Assembly: GCA_001647635.1 (NCBI GenBank)
Contig: CP014761.1
Location: 992,001 to 1,056,000, forward strand
Length of the DNA stretch: 64,000 nt
Origin: Leifsonia xyli
GTDB taxonomy: Bacteria; Actinomycetota; Actinomycetes; Actinomycetales; Microbacteriaceae
Direction of reading: 5' to 3'
Shown: positions 18,833-29,075 of the stretch, piece by piece
How positions within the stretch are numbered: position 1 is the first letter of the stretch
How the letters are laid out: each line of letters opens with the position of its first letter
Notes under the pieces: generated by a model
The model's database searches: none
Told to the model about the DNA's origin: nothing
What the model saw: only the letters and a program-made list of their open reading frames with translations
Position numbers and translations under genes: made by a program

Positions 18833-18952
18833 CCGGAGGCGCGCGCGGCCATGGTTGCGCGGATCGGTGAAATGTTCACCTCGCGGGTCTTGTCGCACGC
18901 CGCCGGACGTTCATAGTCTTCGCGCACAAGCCCTATCTCGAAAGGAATCGCC

Positions 18953-19670
18953 ATGCCATCGCCCACCATCGTCCTCATCCACGGCGCCTTCGCCGACGCG
19001 GGCAGCTTCACACCCGTCACCCGGCGCCTGCTCGACGCCGGCCACACCGTGCGCGTGCCCGGTCTCCCCAACCGCAGTCTGCTGGGCGACGCCGAGTACA
19101 TCCGCTCGGTCGTCGAGAACATCGACGGACCGGTCCTGCTCGTCGGGCACTCGTACGGCGGCGCGGTCACCACGATCGCCGGTGCCGCGGACAACGTCGT
19201 GGGGCTGGTCTACCTCGCCGGCTACGCGCTCGACGAGGGCGAGAACCTCAACCAGTTGCAGGGACGCTTCCCCGATTCGCCGCTCGCCAAGGCGCTGGTC
19301 TTCACGCCGTTCCCGATCGACGGCGCGGAGCCGGGCACGGACGTGTCGGTGAACGTCGACGAGTTCCCGGACATCTTCGCCAGGGCCTCGACCCGGCCGT
19401 CACCCAGGTGTTCGCCGTCTCGCAGCGCGCCCGCTCGCGGCGATCGCCTTCGAGCAGCCGGCGCCGGTCGCGGCGTGGAAGACCAAGCCGGCCTGGGGCA
19501 TCGTCCCGGCGGCCGACCGCACGATCAACCCGGACGTGGAGCGCTTCGGCTACGAGCGCGCGAAGTTCCGGGCGGTCACCGAGATCGACGAAGCCCCGCA
19601 CCTCGTCATGTACTCGAACCCCGACGACGTCGTCAAGGTGATCACCACGGCTCTCGACGAGGTCGGCTGA
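18953..19670 (+). CDS. alpha/beta-hydrolase, two frameshifts in this sequence
   Basis: Small cytoplasmic alpha/beta-hydrolase, about 239 aa when reconstructed. The N-terminal IVLIHGAFADAGSF strand-loop (oxyanion HG motif), the nucleophile elbow GHSYGG and the C-terminal APHLVMYSNPDDV (His/acid region) are in three different frames. The first break is near 19381 (expected DIFAQGLDPAVTQVF), the second near 19430-19432 (expected QRAPLAAIAFEQPAP). Each is cured by one added C in a C run. ATG start with AAAGGA upstream. Related proteins are often annotated as salicylate-esterase-like hydrolases; the substrate is unknown. Convergent with typA across a palindromic repeat. Confidence 0.82.
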
Positions 19671-19678
19671 CACCATTC

Positions 19679-19732
19679 ATGAGACGCAACACGCCGCTCA
19701 CCTTCAGCGGTGGCGGCGTGTTGCGTCCCATG
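19679..19732. repeat. Palindromic repeat unit, CGCAACACGCCG family
   Basis: Perfect 15-nt arms GACGCAACACGCCGC (19683-19697) and GCGGCGTGTTGCGTC (19713-19727) enclose a 15-nt loop, flanked by ATGA and CCCAT. It sits between convergent hydrolase and typA genes, so it may also terminate both transcripts. The same core forms three more units at 57873-58087. Confidence 0.82.
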
Positions 19733-19742
19733 GTTGCTGGGA

Positions 19743-21668
<1,926 letters not shown>

Positions 21669-21697
21669 GCTTGAAGACTCGACTCTCGTCAGATGGA

Positions 21698-21740
21698 AGA
21701 AGGGGAACGGTCCATCCTACCGTGGATCCGCTCCCCTTCT
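21698..21740 (-). terminator. hairpin terminator after the oligopeptide ABC ATPase gene
   Basis: AGAAGGGGA (21698-21706) pairs with TCCCCTTCT (21732-21740), with an inner CGGTCCA/TGGATCCG partial stem. It lies between the ATPase stop and the typA start on the same strand and is the only strong stem in that 85-nt gap. No long U tract follows. Confidence 0.6.
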
Positions 21741-21753
21741 CCTGTGTCCGCTG

Positions 21754-23640
21754 TCAGCGAGCTACAGCCGCTGAGCTACAGCCCCTGTGCGACCGGGGGC
21801 TCCGGCGTCTGCGGCTCCTGCGGCGCGACGGCGCCGGGGCGGCCTCGTCCGAGCCGGCCGCGAGCAGTTCCAGGCGCAGGGCGCGGCGGGCGCGCTGCTG
21901 CTCCGGGTCCGGGAGCGGCACGGCCGCGAGGAGGCGCTGCGTGTACGCCTCCTTCGGGTAGCGCAGGATCTCGTCGCGGGTGCCGACCTCGACCAGGCGG
22001 CCGTGGTGCATCACCGCGATGCGGTCGGCGAGCACGTCGATGACCGCGAGGTCGTGCGTGATGAAGAGGCAGGCGAAGTTCATCTCGCGCTGCAGCTGCT
22101 GCATCAGCTCGAGAACGCGCGCCTGCACCGACACGTCGAGCGCGCTGGTGGGCTCGTCCGCGATCAGCACCTTCGGCTGCAGCGAGAGCGCGCGGGCGAT
22201 GCCGACGCGCTGCTTCTGGCCGCCGGAGAGCTCGTGCGGGAACCGGCTGCGGTAGGCGCGCGGCAGCTCGACGCTGTCGAGCAGGCGGTCGACCTCCTTC
22301 GAGAGGTCGGCGCCCTTCAGCCCCTTGGCCAGGCGCAGCGGCTCGCCGATGGAATCGGCGATCTGGAGGCGCGGGTTCAGCGACGACGACGGGTCCTGGA
22401 ACACGATGCCGACGTTGCGGTGCAGCTTGCGGATCTCGTCCCGGCCCGCGCTGCTGATGTCCTGGCCGGCGACGACGAGCTTGCCCGAGTGGATGGGCAG
22501 CAGGCCGATCGCGGCGCGGCCGAGCGTGGTCTTGCCGGAGCCGGACTCGCCCACCAGGCCGACGACCTCGCCCTGGCGGATCTGCAGGTCGATGTCGCTG
22601 GCGGCGCGGAACGCCGGCACGCGGCCGTGCTTGGGGTACTCGATCGCGACGTTCTGGAAGTCGACGACGACCTCGCGCTTGTCGAGCTCCGCCTTCTCGT
22701 GCTCCGCCTGGGCGGCGCGCTCGTTGGCGCGGATGCGCTCGGCGAACTCGGCGTCCGGGTTCTCGGTGCCGGCCGCGAGGGCCGCCGTGGTGTCGATCTC
22801 CTCGTCCTCGCGCTGACCGAGGTGGGGCACGGCGTCGAGCAGGGCGATCGTGTACGGGTGCTGCGGGGCGGCGAAGACGTCCTTCACCGTGCCCGCCTCG
22901 ACGATGTCGCCCTTGCGCATGACGACGATGTTGTCGGCCAGGTCGGCGACGACGCCCATGTCGTGGGTGATGAGCAGGATGGCGCTGTCGAGCCGGTCGC
23001 GGAGGCTGCGCAGCAGCTCCAGGATCTCGGCCTGCACGGTGACGTCGAGAGCCGTGGTCGGCTCGTCCGCGATCAGGAGCTTCGGGTCGCACGAGATCGA
23101 CTGCGCGATCATGGCGCGCTGACGCTGGCCGCCCGAGAGCTGGTGCGGGTACGAGTTGAACGCCTTCTTCGGGTCCGGCAGCTCGACCATGGCGAGCAGT
23201 TCGAGCGCGCGCTCCTTCGCCTCGTGCGGCGACATCCCGAAGTGGATGCGCAGCGTCTCGACGATCTGGAAGCCGACGGTGTAGACGGGGTTGAGCGCCG
23301 TCATCGGCTCCTGGAAGATCACCGCGACCTGGCGTCCGCGCACGCGCCGCATCTGCGGCTGGCTCAGGCCCGTCAGCTCGCGGCCGTCGAGCTTGATCGA
23401 GCCCTGGACGCGGGAGTTCTTCGGCAGGAGGTCGAGGATCGCCATCGAGCTCGCACTCTTGCCCGAGCCGGACTCGCCCACGATGGCGAGCACCTCGCCG
23501 GGACGGATCTGGTAGTTCAGGTTCTTGGCGGCGGGCACCCACACGCCGTCCACGCCGAAGTCGACGGAGAGGCCGGTCACTTCGAGCACGGGGCCGCCGG
23601 TCACGGTGGACGTGCCGACCGTGTTGGTCTCAGCAGTCAT
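21754..23640 (-). CDS. double ATPase of an oligopeptide/dipeptide ABC importer (DppD-DppF fusion)
   Basis: About 620 aa carrying two complete OppD/F-type ATPase domains. Each has Walker A GESGSGKS / GESGSGKT, Q-loops FQEPMTALNP / FQDPSSSLNP, signatures LSGGQRQR / LSGGQKQR, and Walker B LLIADEPTTALD / VLIADEPTSALD. The linker at about residues 275-325 is charged. It energises the permease pair encoded upstream. The uninterrupted frame ends at 21754 with an odd Arg-rich tail ([10 protein letters not shown]). Adding one base in the GGGG run at 21836-21839 gives APGAVAPQEPQTPEPPVAQ and a stop at 21776, which looks more natural. The ATG is in a head-to-head arrangement with the PH-domain gene. Confidence 0.93.
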   Translation of the reverse strand: MTAETNTVGTSTVTGGPVLEVTGLSVDFGVDGVWVPAAKNLNYQIRPGEVLAIVGESGSGKSASSMAILDLLPKNSRVQGSIKLDGRELTGLSQPQMRRVRGRQVAVIFQEPMTALNPVYTVGFQIVETLRIHFGMSPHEAKERALELLAMVELPDPKKAFNSYPHQLSGGQRQRAMIAQSISCDPKLLIADEPTTALDVTVQAEILELLRSLRDRLDSAILLITHDMGVVADLADNIVVMRKGDIVEAGTVKDVFAAPQHPYTIALLDAVPHLGQREDEEIDTTAALAAGTENPDAEFAERIRANERAAQAEHEKAELDKREVVVDFQNVAIEYPKHGRVPAFRAASDIDLQIRQGEVVGLVGESGSGKTTLGRAAIGLLPIHSGKLVVAGQDISSAGRDEIRKLHRNVGIVFQDPSSSLNPRLQIADSIGEPLRLAKGLKGADLSKEVDRLLDSVELPRAYRSRFPHELSGGQKQRVGIARALSLQPKVLIADEPTSALDVSVQARVLELMQQLQREMNFACLFITHDLAVIDVLADRIAVMHHGRLVEVGTRDEILRYPKEAYTQRLLAAVPLPDPEQQRARRALRLELLAAGSDEAAPAPSRRRSRRRRSPRSHRGCSSAAVAR

Positions 23641-23675
23641 CAGTGGTTCCTTTCGGGGGCGTTCGACGGGGATGA

Positions 23676-23681
23676 GAGCAT
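23676..23681 (+). promoter_or_regulatory. -10 box of a leaderless promoter
   Basis: GAGCAT is followed by 6 nt (GGAGCC) and the ATG at 23688. It supports that ATG as the start of the PH-domain protein. Confidence 0.45.
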
Positions 23682-23687
23682 GGAGCC

Positions 23688-24313
23688 ATGCCCTACGTCT
23701 CCCCGCCGGACGCGAGGTTTTCGTGTCCCGGTTCAACCGGGTCCTTGCCGTGCTGGTCTGGGCGGCTGCCGCCGCGCTGACCGTCGGCCTGCTGGTGAGC
23801 GTCCACGACGCCCGTCTGCTCTACATCGTGCCGCTGGCCCTGTTCGCCTTCATCGCCTGGGCGATGCTGTGGCGTCCGAACCTCGTGGTCGACGACGACG
23901 GGCTGCACCTGGTCAACGTGACGCAGTCCGTCCGCATCCCGTGGGAGGCGCTCATCGCGGTCGACACGAAATACGCGCTGACGCTGTACACGCCCGGCCG
24001 CAAGTTCCCGGTCTGGGCCGCTCCCGCTCCCGGCACGACCCGCACGCTCCGCGCGACCCGCAACGAGACGAGGGGCCGCGTCGGAAGACCGACCGTCGAG
24101 GACAGCCTGCGCCGCCCCGGCGACCTGCTGGCGACCGAGTCGGGCGCCGCCGCCGAGGTGGTGCGCCGGCGCTGGGCGGCCCTGCAGGAGTCCGGCGCGA
24201 TCGAGGCCGGACGCGCCGACGAGACGCCGGTCGAGGTGCGCTGGCACATCGCGTCGCTCGCCGTGCTGGTGCTGCTCGCGGCGGGCACCGTCGCCGCGCT
24301 GCTCCTGGCCTGA
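23688..24313 (+). CDS. PH-domain membrane protein, probable frameshift near the N terminus
   Basis: About 208-aa protein. Two hydrophobic helices near the N terminus (NRVLAVLVWAAAAALTVGLL and LLYIVPLALFAFIAWAMLW) are followed by a bacterial PH-like domain (VVDDDGLHLVNVTQSVRIPWEALIAVDTKYALTLYTPG) and a C-terminal helix. The ATG at 23688 has good leaderless spacing and begins MPYVSPPDAR, but the hydrophobic domain is in another frame. One missing G at 23716-23717 would join them (…DARVFVSRFNRV…). If the break is real, translation could start only at GTG 23723. Function unknown. It lies on the opposite strand inside the peptide-transporter gene set. Confidence 0.75.
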
Positions 24314-24342
24314 GGCCGGGAGCAGCGCGGCGGGGCGGGTCG

Positions 24343-25353
24343 TCACAGCACGTCCTCCGCGAGAGCCGCTCCGGTCTTCGGGGTGCGGTCGTCGCCCTCG
24401 CCCTCCTCCGGCTCCTGCTCGCGCATCTTGCGGAGGTTGAACCGGCGGTGGCGCGGGTCGAACGCATCGCGCAGACCGTCGCCGACGAAGTTGACCAGCA
24501 GCGCGAGCGTCACGATGAACGCGCCGGGCCACCAGAACAGCCACGGACGGGTCTGGAACGCCGACTGGTTCGAGCTGATCAGGAGGCCGAGCGAGACGTC
24601 CGGCGGACGGATGCCGTAGCCGAGGTAGGACAACGCGGTCTCGAGCAGGATGGCGGAGGCCATGATCAGCGTGGAGGCCACGATGACCACGCCGATCGCG
24701 TTCGGCAGGATGTGCTTGAAGATGATGCGCGTGTCCGAGGCGCCGGCGACCCGGGCGGCCTCCACGAACTCCCGCTCGCGCAGCGAGAGGAACTCGCCGC
24801 GGACCAGACGGGCGATGCCCATCCACGAGAAGAAGCCGAGCATCAGCGCCAGGAAGAACGCGCCGAGCCCGCCGAACGCGTGTCCGACGACCGAGCCGAT
24901 GACCAGCGCCGGGATGACGATGAACACGTCGGTGATGCGCATCAGGATCGCGTCGGTCACGCCGCGGAAGTAGCCCGCGACGGCGCCGACGACGACGCCC
25001 ACGACGCTCGCGATGAGGCCCAGGACGACCATCACGAGGATGGAGTTCTGAATGCCGCGCATCGTCAGTGCGAAGTAGTCCTTGCCGATGCGGTCCTGAC
25101 CGAAGGGGTGCTCCCAGGTCGGTGCTCCCTGCTGCACCTGGTCGTTCAGCTCGGTGTAGTTGTACTTCCACCAGCCCGGGATCGGCCCGAGGCCGATCGC
25201 GGAGATCGAGAAGATCAGGATCAGGATGAACAGGATCGCGCTGGCGACGGCGACCTTGTTGGAGAGGAACCGCTTCCAGACGAGCTTGCCCTGGCTGACG
25301 GGCGGGGCGCTCGGCGCCTCGAGCTCGTCGGCGATACGGGTGGTTTCGGCCAT
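24343..25353 (-). CDS. oligopeptide-type ABC transporter permease (DppC-like)
   Basis: 336-aa permease of the DppC/OppC family with an N-terminal cytoplasmic segment, first helix about residues 36-58, a periplasmic loop naming FGQDRIGKDYFA (typical tDXXGRD-like element) and five C-terminal helices. The ATPase-contact EAA loop reads EFVEAARVAGASDTRIIFKH. The C-terminal tail is acidic. Its ATG overlaps the DppB-like stop by one base (TAATG), so the two permeases are translationally coupled. It pairs with the 510-aa permease to form the channel. Confidence 0.93.
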   Translation of the reverse strand: MAETTRIADELEAPSAPPVSQGKLVWKRFLSNKVAVASAILFILILIFSISAIGLGPIPGWWKYNYTELNDQVQQGAPTWEHPFGQDRIGKDYFALTMRGIQNSILVMVVLGLIASVVGVVVGAVAGYFRGVTDAILMRITDVFIVIPALVIGSVVGHAFGGLGAFFLALMLGFFSWMGIARLVRGEFLSLREREFVEAARVAGASDTRIIFKHILPNAIGVVIVASTLIMASAILLETALSYLGYGIRPPDVSLGLLISSNQSAFQTRPWLFWWPGAFIVTLALLVNFVGDGLRDAFDPRHRRFNLRKMREQEPEEGEGDDRTPKTGAALAEDVL

Positions 25354-26885
25354 TATCGGACCCTCACTCTCGGGTCGAGTGCGGCGTACGCGAGGTCTGC
25401 CAGGAAGTTGAACAGGATCGCCATCGCCGCGATCACCAGGAAGTACGCCATGACGGGGTTCAGGTCACCACGGCTGAGGCCGAGGTTGAACAGCGAGCCC
25501 ATGCCGGGGATGGCGAACACGCGCTCGGTGATGACCGCACCACCGAGCAGCGCGCCCACGTCGAACGCGACGAGGGTGGTGATCGGGATGAGCATGTTGC
25601 GGAACGCGTGGCGCACCACGACGGTCCGCTCGGGCAGGCCCTTCGCCCGCGCGGTGCGGATGAAGTCCTGGTTGAGCACCTCGAGCATCCCGGCCCGCGA
25701 GTAGCGGGTGTAGGAGGCGAACGAGATGAGGAGCAGCGCGATGGTCGGCAGCACCAGGTGGGTGAACGTGTCGAGCCCGGTGACCCACATGTCGCCCTCG
25801 AGGCCCGGCGTCGACGAGCCGACGGTCGCGATCGGGCGGCCGTTCGTGTCCTGGAAGTACTGCGGCCAGGCCTGCATGAAGCGATCGACGATGATCAGGA
25901 AGCCCGACACGATCGTCACGATGACCGCGATGCGCATGTTCTGGCCGCGGTCGTAACCGCCGACGAAGTACCCGATGGCGAGGCTGACGACGATGGCGAT
26001 GACCGCGAGGATCACGATCGTGGCGACCGTCGAGACGTTGAACAGCGGCTGCAGCACGAAGTAGCAGACCAGGCTGATCGCGCCCGCGATGGCCGCCGAG
26101 ATCAGGGCCCGCCGGTTCTGGAGGCCCGAGATCAGCGCCGTCGTGCCGATGACCGTCGCCGCGATGAGGATGATCATCACGACCGGGCCGAGGCCCGGCA
26201 TGAGGAACCAGTTCATCGCCGACATCAGCAGCAGCACGCCCGCGGTGGCGACACCGGAGATCAGGAAGGTGAGGAGCCTGCGACGCCGGTCACCGCCGAT
26301 CAGCGATTGCCAGATCAGACCGGCGACGACGCCGATGATCACCGCCACCCACCACGGTATGACCGGGTGCGCGAGGAAGTTGTTGAAGCCGATCGCGACG
26401 AACTCCTTGAGGAGCACCGCGACGAGGAAGGCCGGGAGGGAGTACAGGAAGAAGCTGAGGAACGTGACGACGTTGTCGAGTCCGCTGTACTGCCGGAGGG
26501 CCGTGACGATGCCGATCGTGACACCCAGCAGGATCGCCAGGATCAGAGCGGCGGTGACCAGCTGCACCGTGGACCCGAGGGCCTGGGGCAGGATGTCGGT
26601 CACCTTAGCGTTGGAGACGGTGGACCCCAGGTCGCAGGCGTTGGCGAACGGGATGAGGCACTTGGCCGCACCGCCCAGCCAGAGCAGCCAGCGCAGCGGC
26701 GGCACGACGTCCAGCTGCAGGAGCTGGATGCGCGCGTTAATCAGCTGCGTCTTGTTGGGGGAATTGCTGCTTCGCAGATCCTGGAGCGGGTCGGCGCTGT
26801 AGGCCACCAGCATGTACATCAGGAACGAAGCGGCGATGATGATGAGCACTGAGACCAGGAGGCGTCTCAGGATGAAACTCGCCAT
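25353..26885 (-). CDS. oligopeptide-type ABC transporter permease (DppB-like) with inserted membrane block
   Basis: 510 aa, whereas DppB/OppB proteins are usually 305-340 aa. The N terminus (MASFILRRLLVSVLIIIAAS) and the core ILPQALGSTVQLVTAALILA are normal, as is the C-terminal half with SRAGMLEVLNQDFIRTARAK (EAA-type loop) and VITERVFAIPGMG. Between them, about residues 175-345, lies an added block with roughly six hydrophobic helices (for example VIPWWVAVIIGVVAGLIW and VATIVILAVIAIVVSLAI). The start is the ATG at 26885, chosen for the typical N-terminal sequence. The extra helices could bind an accessory protein or be regulatory; no known domain recognised. Confidence 0.9.
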   Translation of the reverse strand: MASFILRRLLVSVLIIIAASFLMYMLVAYSADPLQDLRSSNSPNKTQLINARIQLLQLDVVPPLRWLLWLGGAAKCLIPFANACDLGSTVSNAKVTDILPQALGSTVQLVTAALILAILLGVTIGIVTALRQYSGLDNVVTFLSFFLYSLPAFLVAVLLKEFVAIGFNNFLAHPVIPWWVAVIIGVVAGLIWQSLIGGDRRRRLLTFLISGVATAGVLLLMSAMNWFLMPGLGPVVMIILIAATVIGTTALISGLQNRRALISAAIAGAISLVCYFVLQPLFNVSTVATIVILAVIAIVVSLAIGYFVGGYDRGQNMRIAVIVTIVSGFLIIVDRFMQAWPQYFQDTNGRPIATVGSSTPGLEGDMWVTGLDTFTHLVLPTIALLLISFASYTRYSRAGMLEVLNQDFIRTARAKGLPERTVVVRHAFRNMLIPITTLVAFDVGALLGGAVITERVFAIPGMGSLFNLGLSRGDLNPVMAYFLVIAAMAILFNFLADLAYAALDPRVRVR

Positions 26886-27029
26886 AGGTTCAAAACCTTC
26901 ACTGACAGGACGCGCCGATCGGGGGGTGCGGCGGGGGTGCCGCCAGGCGCGTATCTCAAGGGTGGACGGATCGCGCCCACCGACTACATGATACGGGGCG
27001 CCGGCTGAGAACCGACGCCCCGCCGCAGG

Positions 27030-27060
27030 GAGAGTGCCCGGGGTTCGCCCGGGCACTCTC
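27030..27060. terminator. strong hairpin between binding-protein and permease genes
   Basis: Perfect 13-bp stem, GAGAGTGCCCGGG (27030-27042) with CCCGGGCACTCTC (27048-27060), and a 5-nt loop. It starts 13 nt after the substrate-binding-protein stop and about 145 nt before the next gene. No U tract on the minus strand. It probably acts as a 3'-end stabiliser or partial terminator that keeps binding-protein mRNA in excess over permease mRNA. Confidence 0.75.
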
Positions 27061-27073
27061 TCTTACGGAGCTG

Positions 27074-28864
27074 TTACTTCGAGGAGGACGACTTGACCGA
27101 CCACTCCCAGAAGTTCCAGAACGGGCCGGACTGCCCGCCGTTGTACTTGACGCCCTCGACCCGGTTGGTGGCCGCGAAGACACCCGGGAGCTGGAAGAGC
27201 GGCAGACCGTACGCGTCGGTGAAGGTCTGCTTGTCGATCTGGTACTCGATCTTCGTCAGAGCATCCTTGTCGAGGGTGGTCTGCGACTTGAGGGCCAGGT
27301 CGTTGGTGCCGGTGTAACCGTTGTAGTTACCGCCACCCTGCGAGGCGAACACCTGCGGCAGCTGCGTGGTGCCTGCACCCGGGCTGATCCAGCCGAAGAG
27401 CGAGGCGTCGTAGTCGCCACCCGGGAGCAGCTTGCTCCAGTCGGGCGAGCCGGCGTCCACGACCTTGATGCCGGCCTTGGCGGCCGAGGCCTGGATCGAC
27501 TGGAACTCGTCGACACGGTTCGGGTTGTTGGTGTTGTACAGGATGCGGATCGACGGGGTGGCACCGGCGAGGAGCGCCTTGGCGCCTTCGATGTCGACCT
27601 TGTCGTACTTGTCGGAGCCGTTCTGCTTGACGCTGCCCTCGTACTGCTCCTGGTTCGGCAGGAAGATCTGCGAGTTCAGGACCTTGGCCTTCGAGTCGAC
27701 CGGGGTGACGATCGAGTCGAGGATCTGCTGACGCGGGATGGTCTTGAGGAACGCCTCGCGGACCTTGGCGTCGGAGAGCACCGGCGACTTGAAGTTCAGG
27801 TCGAGGTGGTCGTACGAGGCCTGGGCACCGGTGAGGATCTTCGCGCTGGTCTGCTTGAGCGCGGTGATCGTGTCGGCGGACGCCTGCGGGTTGATGATGT
27901 CGACCTCACCGTTCTGGAGAGCGGTGACCTGGGCGTTCGCGTCCGGGATGATGCGGAACACGATCTTGTCGACGTTCGGCTTGAGGCCGCCCGCGTAGTA
28001 CTTGTTCGGCGTCATGGTCAGCGACTGACCCGGGGTCCACGACGAGACGACGAACGGGCCGGAGGAGACCAGCAGGTCCTTGTCGGTCGGGAACGCGGTG
28101 ACGTCGTAACCGGTGTTGACGAAGTCCGCCGCCTTCTTGAGCGTCGGGTCGGCCGGGGCCGGGTTCGCCGGGTCGCCCTTCGGCAGGCCCTTGAGCAGCT
28201 TCGTCAGGTCGGCGGCCGACGAGAGGCCCGCCTTCTTGGCGACGATGTGCGCGGGCTGCGCGATCGGGTTGACGAGCTCCCAGTCCACGTAGGGGGTGGA
28301 GTACTTGAGCGTGATCGTGCGGTTGTCGTTACTGACCTCGGGGAAGTCCGTGGCGTCGACACCCGCGGTCGAACCCGCGATCTGGAAGTACTGCGTGCCG
28401 CTGGTGACGTTGCCCTCGGAGTCGAACTTCGCCGAGTCGTAGTGACCGGAGGCGATGGCCCACGCGAGGATCATGTCGTCGGCGGTGACGGGCTCGCCGT
28501 CGGACCACTTGTCGTCCTTGTTCAGCGTGTACTTGACCGTCAGCGGGTCGTCCGAGGTCTTCTCGAACGTGCCGAACTTGTCGTCGTGGACGATCTTGTA
28601 GTTGTTGTCGATGTACTGGAACCCGGTTCCGTACGACCCGTTCAGGTAGCCGACCTGGCCGTTGGTGTCCAGGTTGCCCTGCGGGGTCTGCGAGTTGAAC
28701 GAGGTGAAGTCGTTGACGACCGCAACCGTCACGGTGCCGCCCTTGGCAGCGGACGAGGTGCTGGTGCTGCCGGACGTGGTGCAGGCCGACAGAGCCAGTG
28801 CTGCGACGCCTGCGACGGCGACCGCGCTGACCGCGTACCTCACCCTTCTTCCGTTGATGTGCAA
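27074..28864 (-). CDS. oligopeptide-type ABC transporter substrate-binding lipoprotein
   Basis: 596-aa family 5 extracellular binding protein (OppA/DppA class). The TTG start is chosen because AGGAGG lies 4 nt upstream; a GTG seven codons later is the alternative. The signal peptide ends in the lipobox ALSAC (Cys28). SBP-5 hallmarks: LTVKYTLNKDDKWSDGEPVT, the GKPVTADDM-like site, ALQNGEVDIINPQAS, DAKVREAFLKTIPRQ. It captures peptides or similar ligands outside the membrane and delivers them to the two permeases downstream. First gene of the operon, with its own promoter and a hairpin behind it. Confidence 0.93.
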   Translation of the reverse strand: MHINGRRVRYAVSAVAVAGVAALALSACTTSGSTSTSSAAKGGTVTVAVVNDFTSFNSQTPQGNLDTNGQVGYLNGSYGTGFQYIDNNYKIVHDDKFGTFEKTSDDPLTVKYTLNKDDKWSDGEPVTADDMILAWAIASGHYDSAKFDSEGNVTSGTQYFQIAGSTAGVDATDFPEVSNDNRTITLKYSTPYVDWELVNPIAQPAHIVAKKAGLSSAADLTKLLKGLPKGDPANPAPADPTLKKAADFVNTGYDVTAFPTDKDLLVSSGPFVVSSWTPGQSLTMTPNKYYAGGLKPNVDKIVFRIIPDANAQVTALQNGEVDIINPQASADTITALKQTSAKILTGAQASYDHLDLNFKSPVLSDAKVREAFLKTIPRQQILDSIVTPVDSKAKVLNSQIFLPNQEQYEGSVKQNGSDKYDKVDIEGAKALLAGATPSIRILYNTNNPNRVDEFQSIQASAAKAGIKVVDAGSPDWSKLLPGGDYDASLFGWISPGAGTTQLPQVFASQGGGNYNGYTGTNDLALKSQTTLDKDALTKIEYQIDKQTFTDAYGLPLFQLPGVFAATNRVEGVKYNGGQSGPFWNFWEWSVKSSSSK

Positions 28865-28934
28865 TGTTCCTCCTGTGCGAAGTGTGCGACGGTGCAGGCG
28901 TGCGAGAGTGCCTGTCCCGCGCGGGATAAGAATG

Positions 28935-28963
28935 ACCCTAGGTAGCGTCGCCAGCGATTGCAA
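28935..28963 (-). promoter_or_regulatory. promoter of the oligopeptide transporter operon
   Basis: Minus strand: -35 TTGCAA (28958-28963), 17-nt spacer, -10 TAGGGT (28935-28940, TANNNT form), about 70 nt before the TTG start. A short inverted repeat, GTTAC-N6-GTAAC at 28980-28995, lies just upstream and could bind a regulator. Confidence 0.6.
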
Positions 28964-29063
28964 AACAGGCGGGGAAAACGTTACATAGTGGTAACTCAGT
29001 CGACGGATTCCTGCGCGAAGCGCACAAAATCGGTGGAATAGTTCGCTCGATGCAACGATCTGG

Positions 29064-29069
29064 CAGGAT
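29064..29069 (+). promoter_or_regulatory. -10 box of a leaderless promoter
   Basis: CAGGAT, then 6 nt (GCCCCT), then the ATG of the CPBP protease gene. No ribosome site upstream of the ATG. Confidence 0.55.
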
Positions 29070-29075
29070 GCCCCT

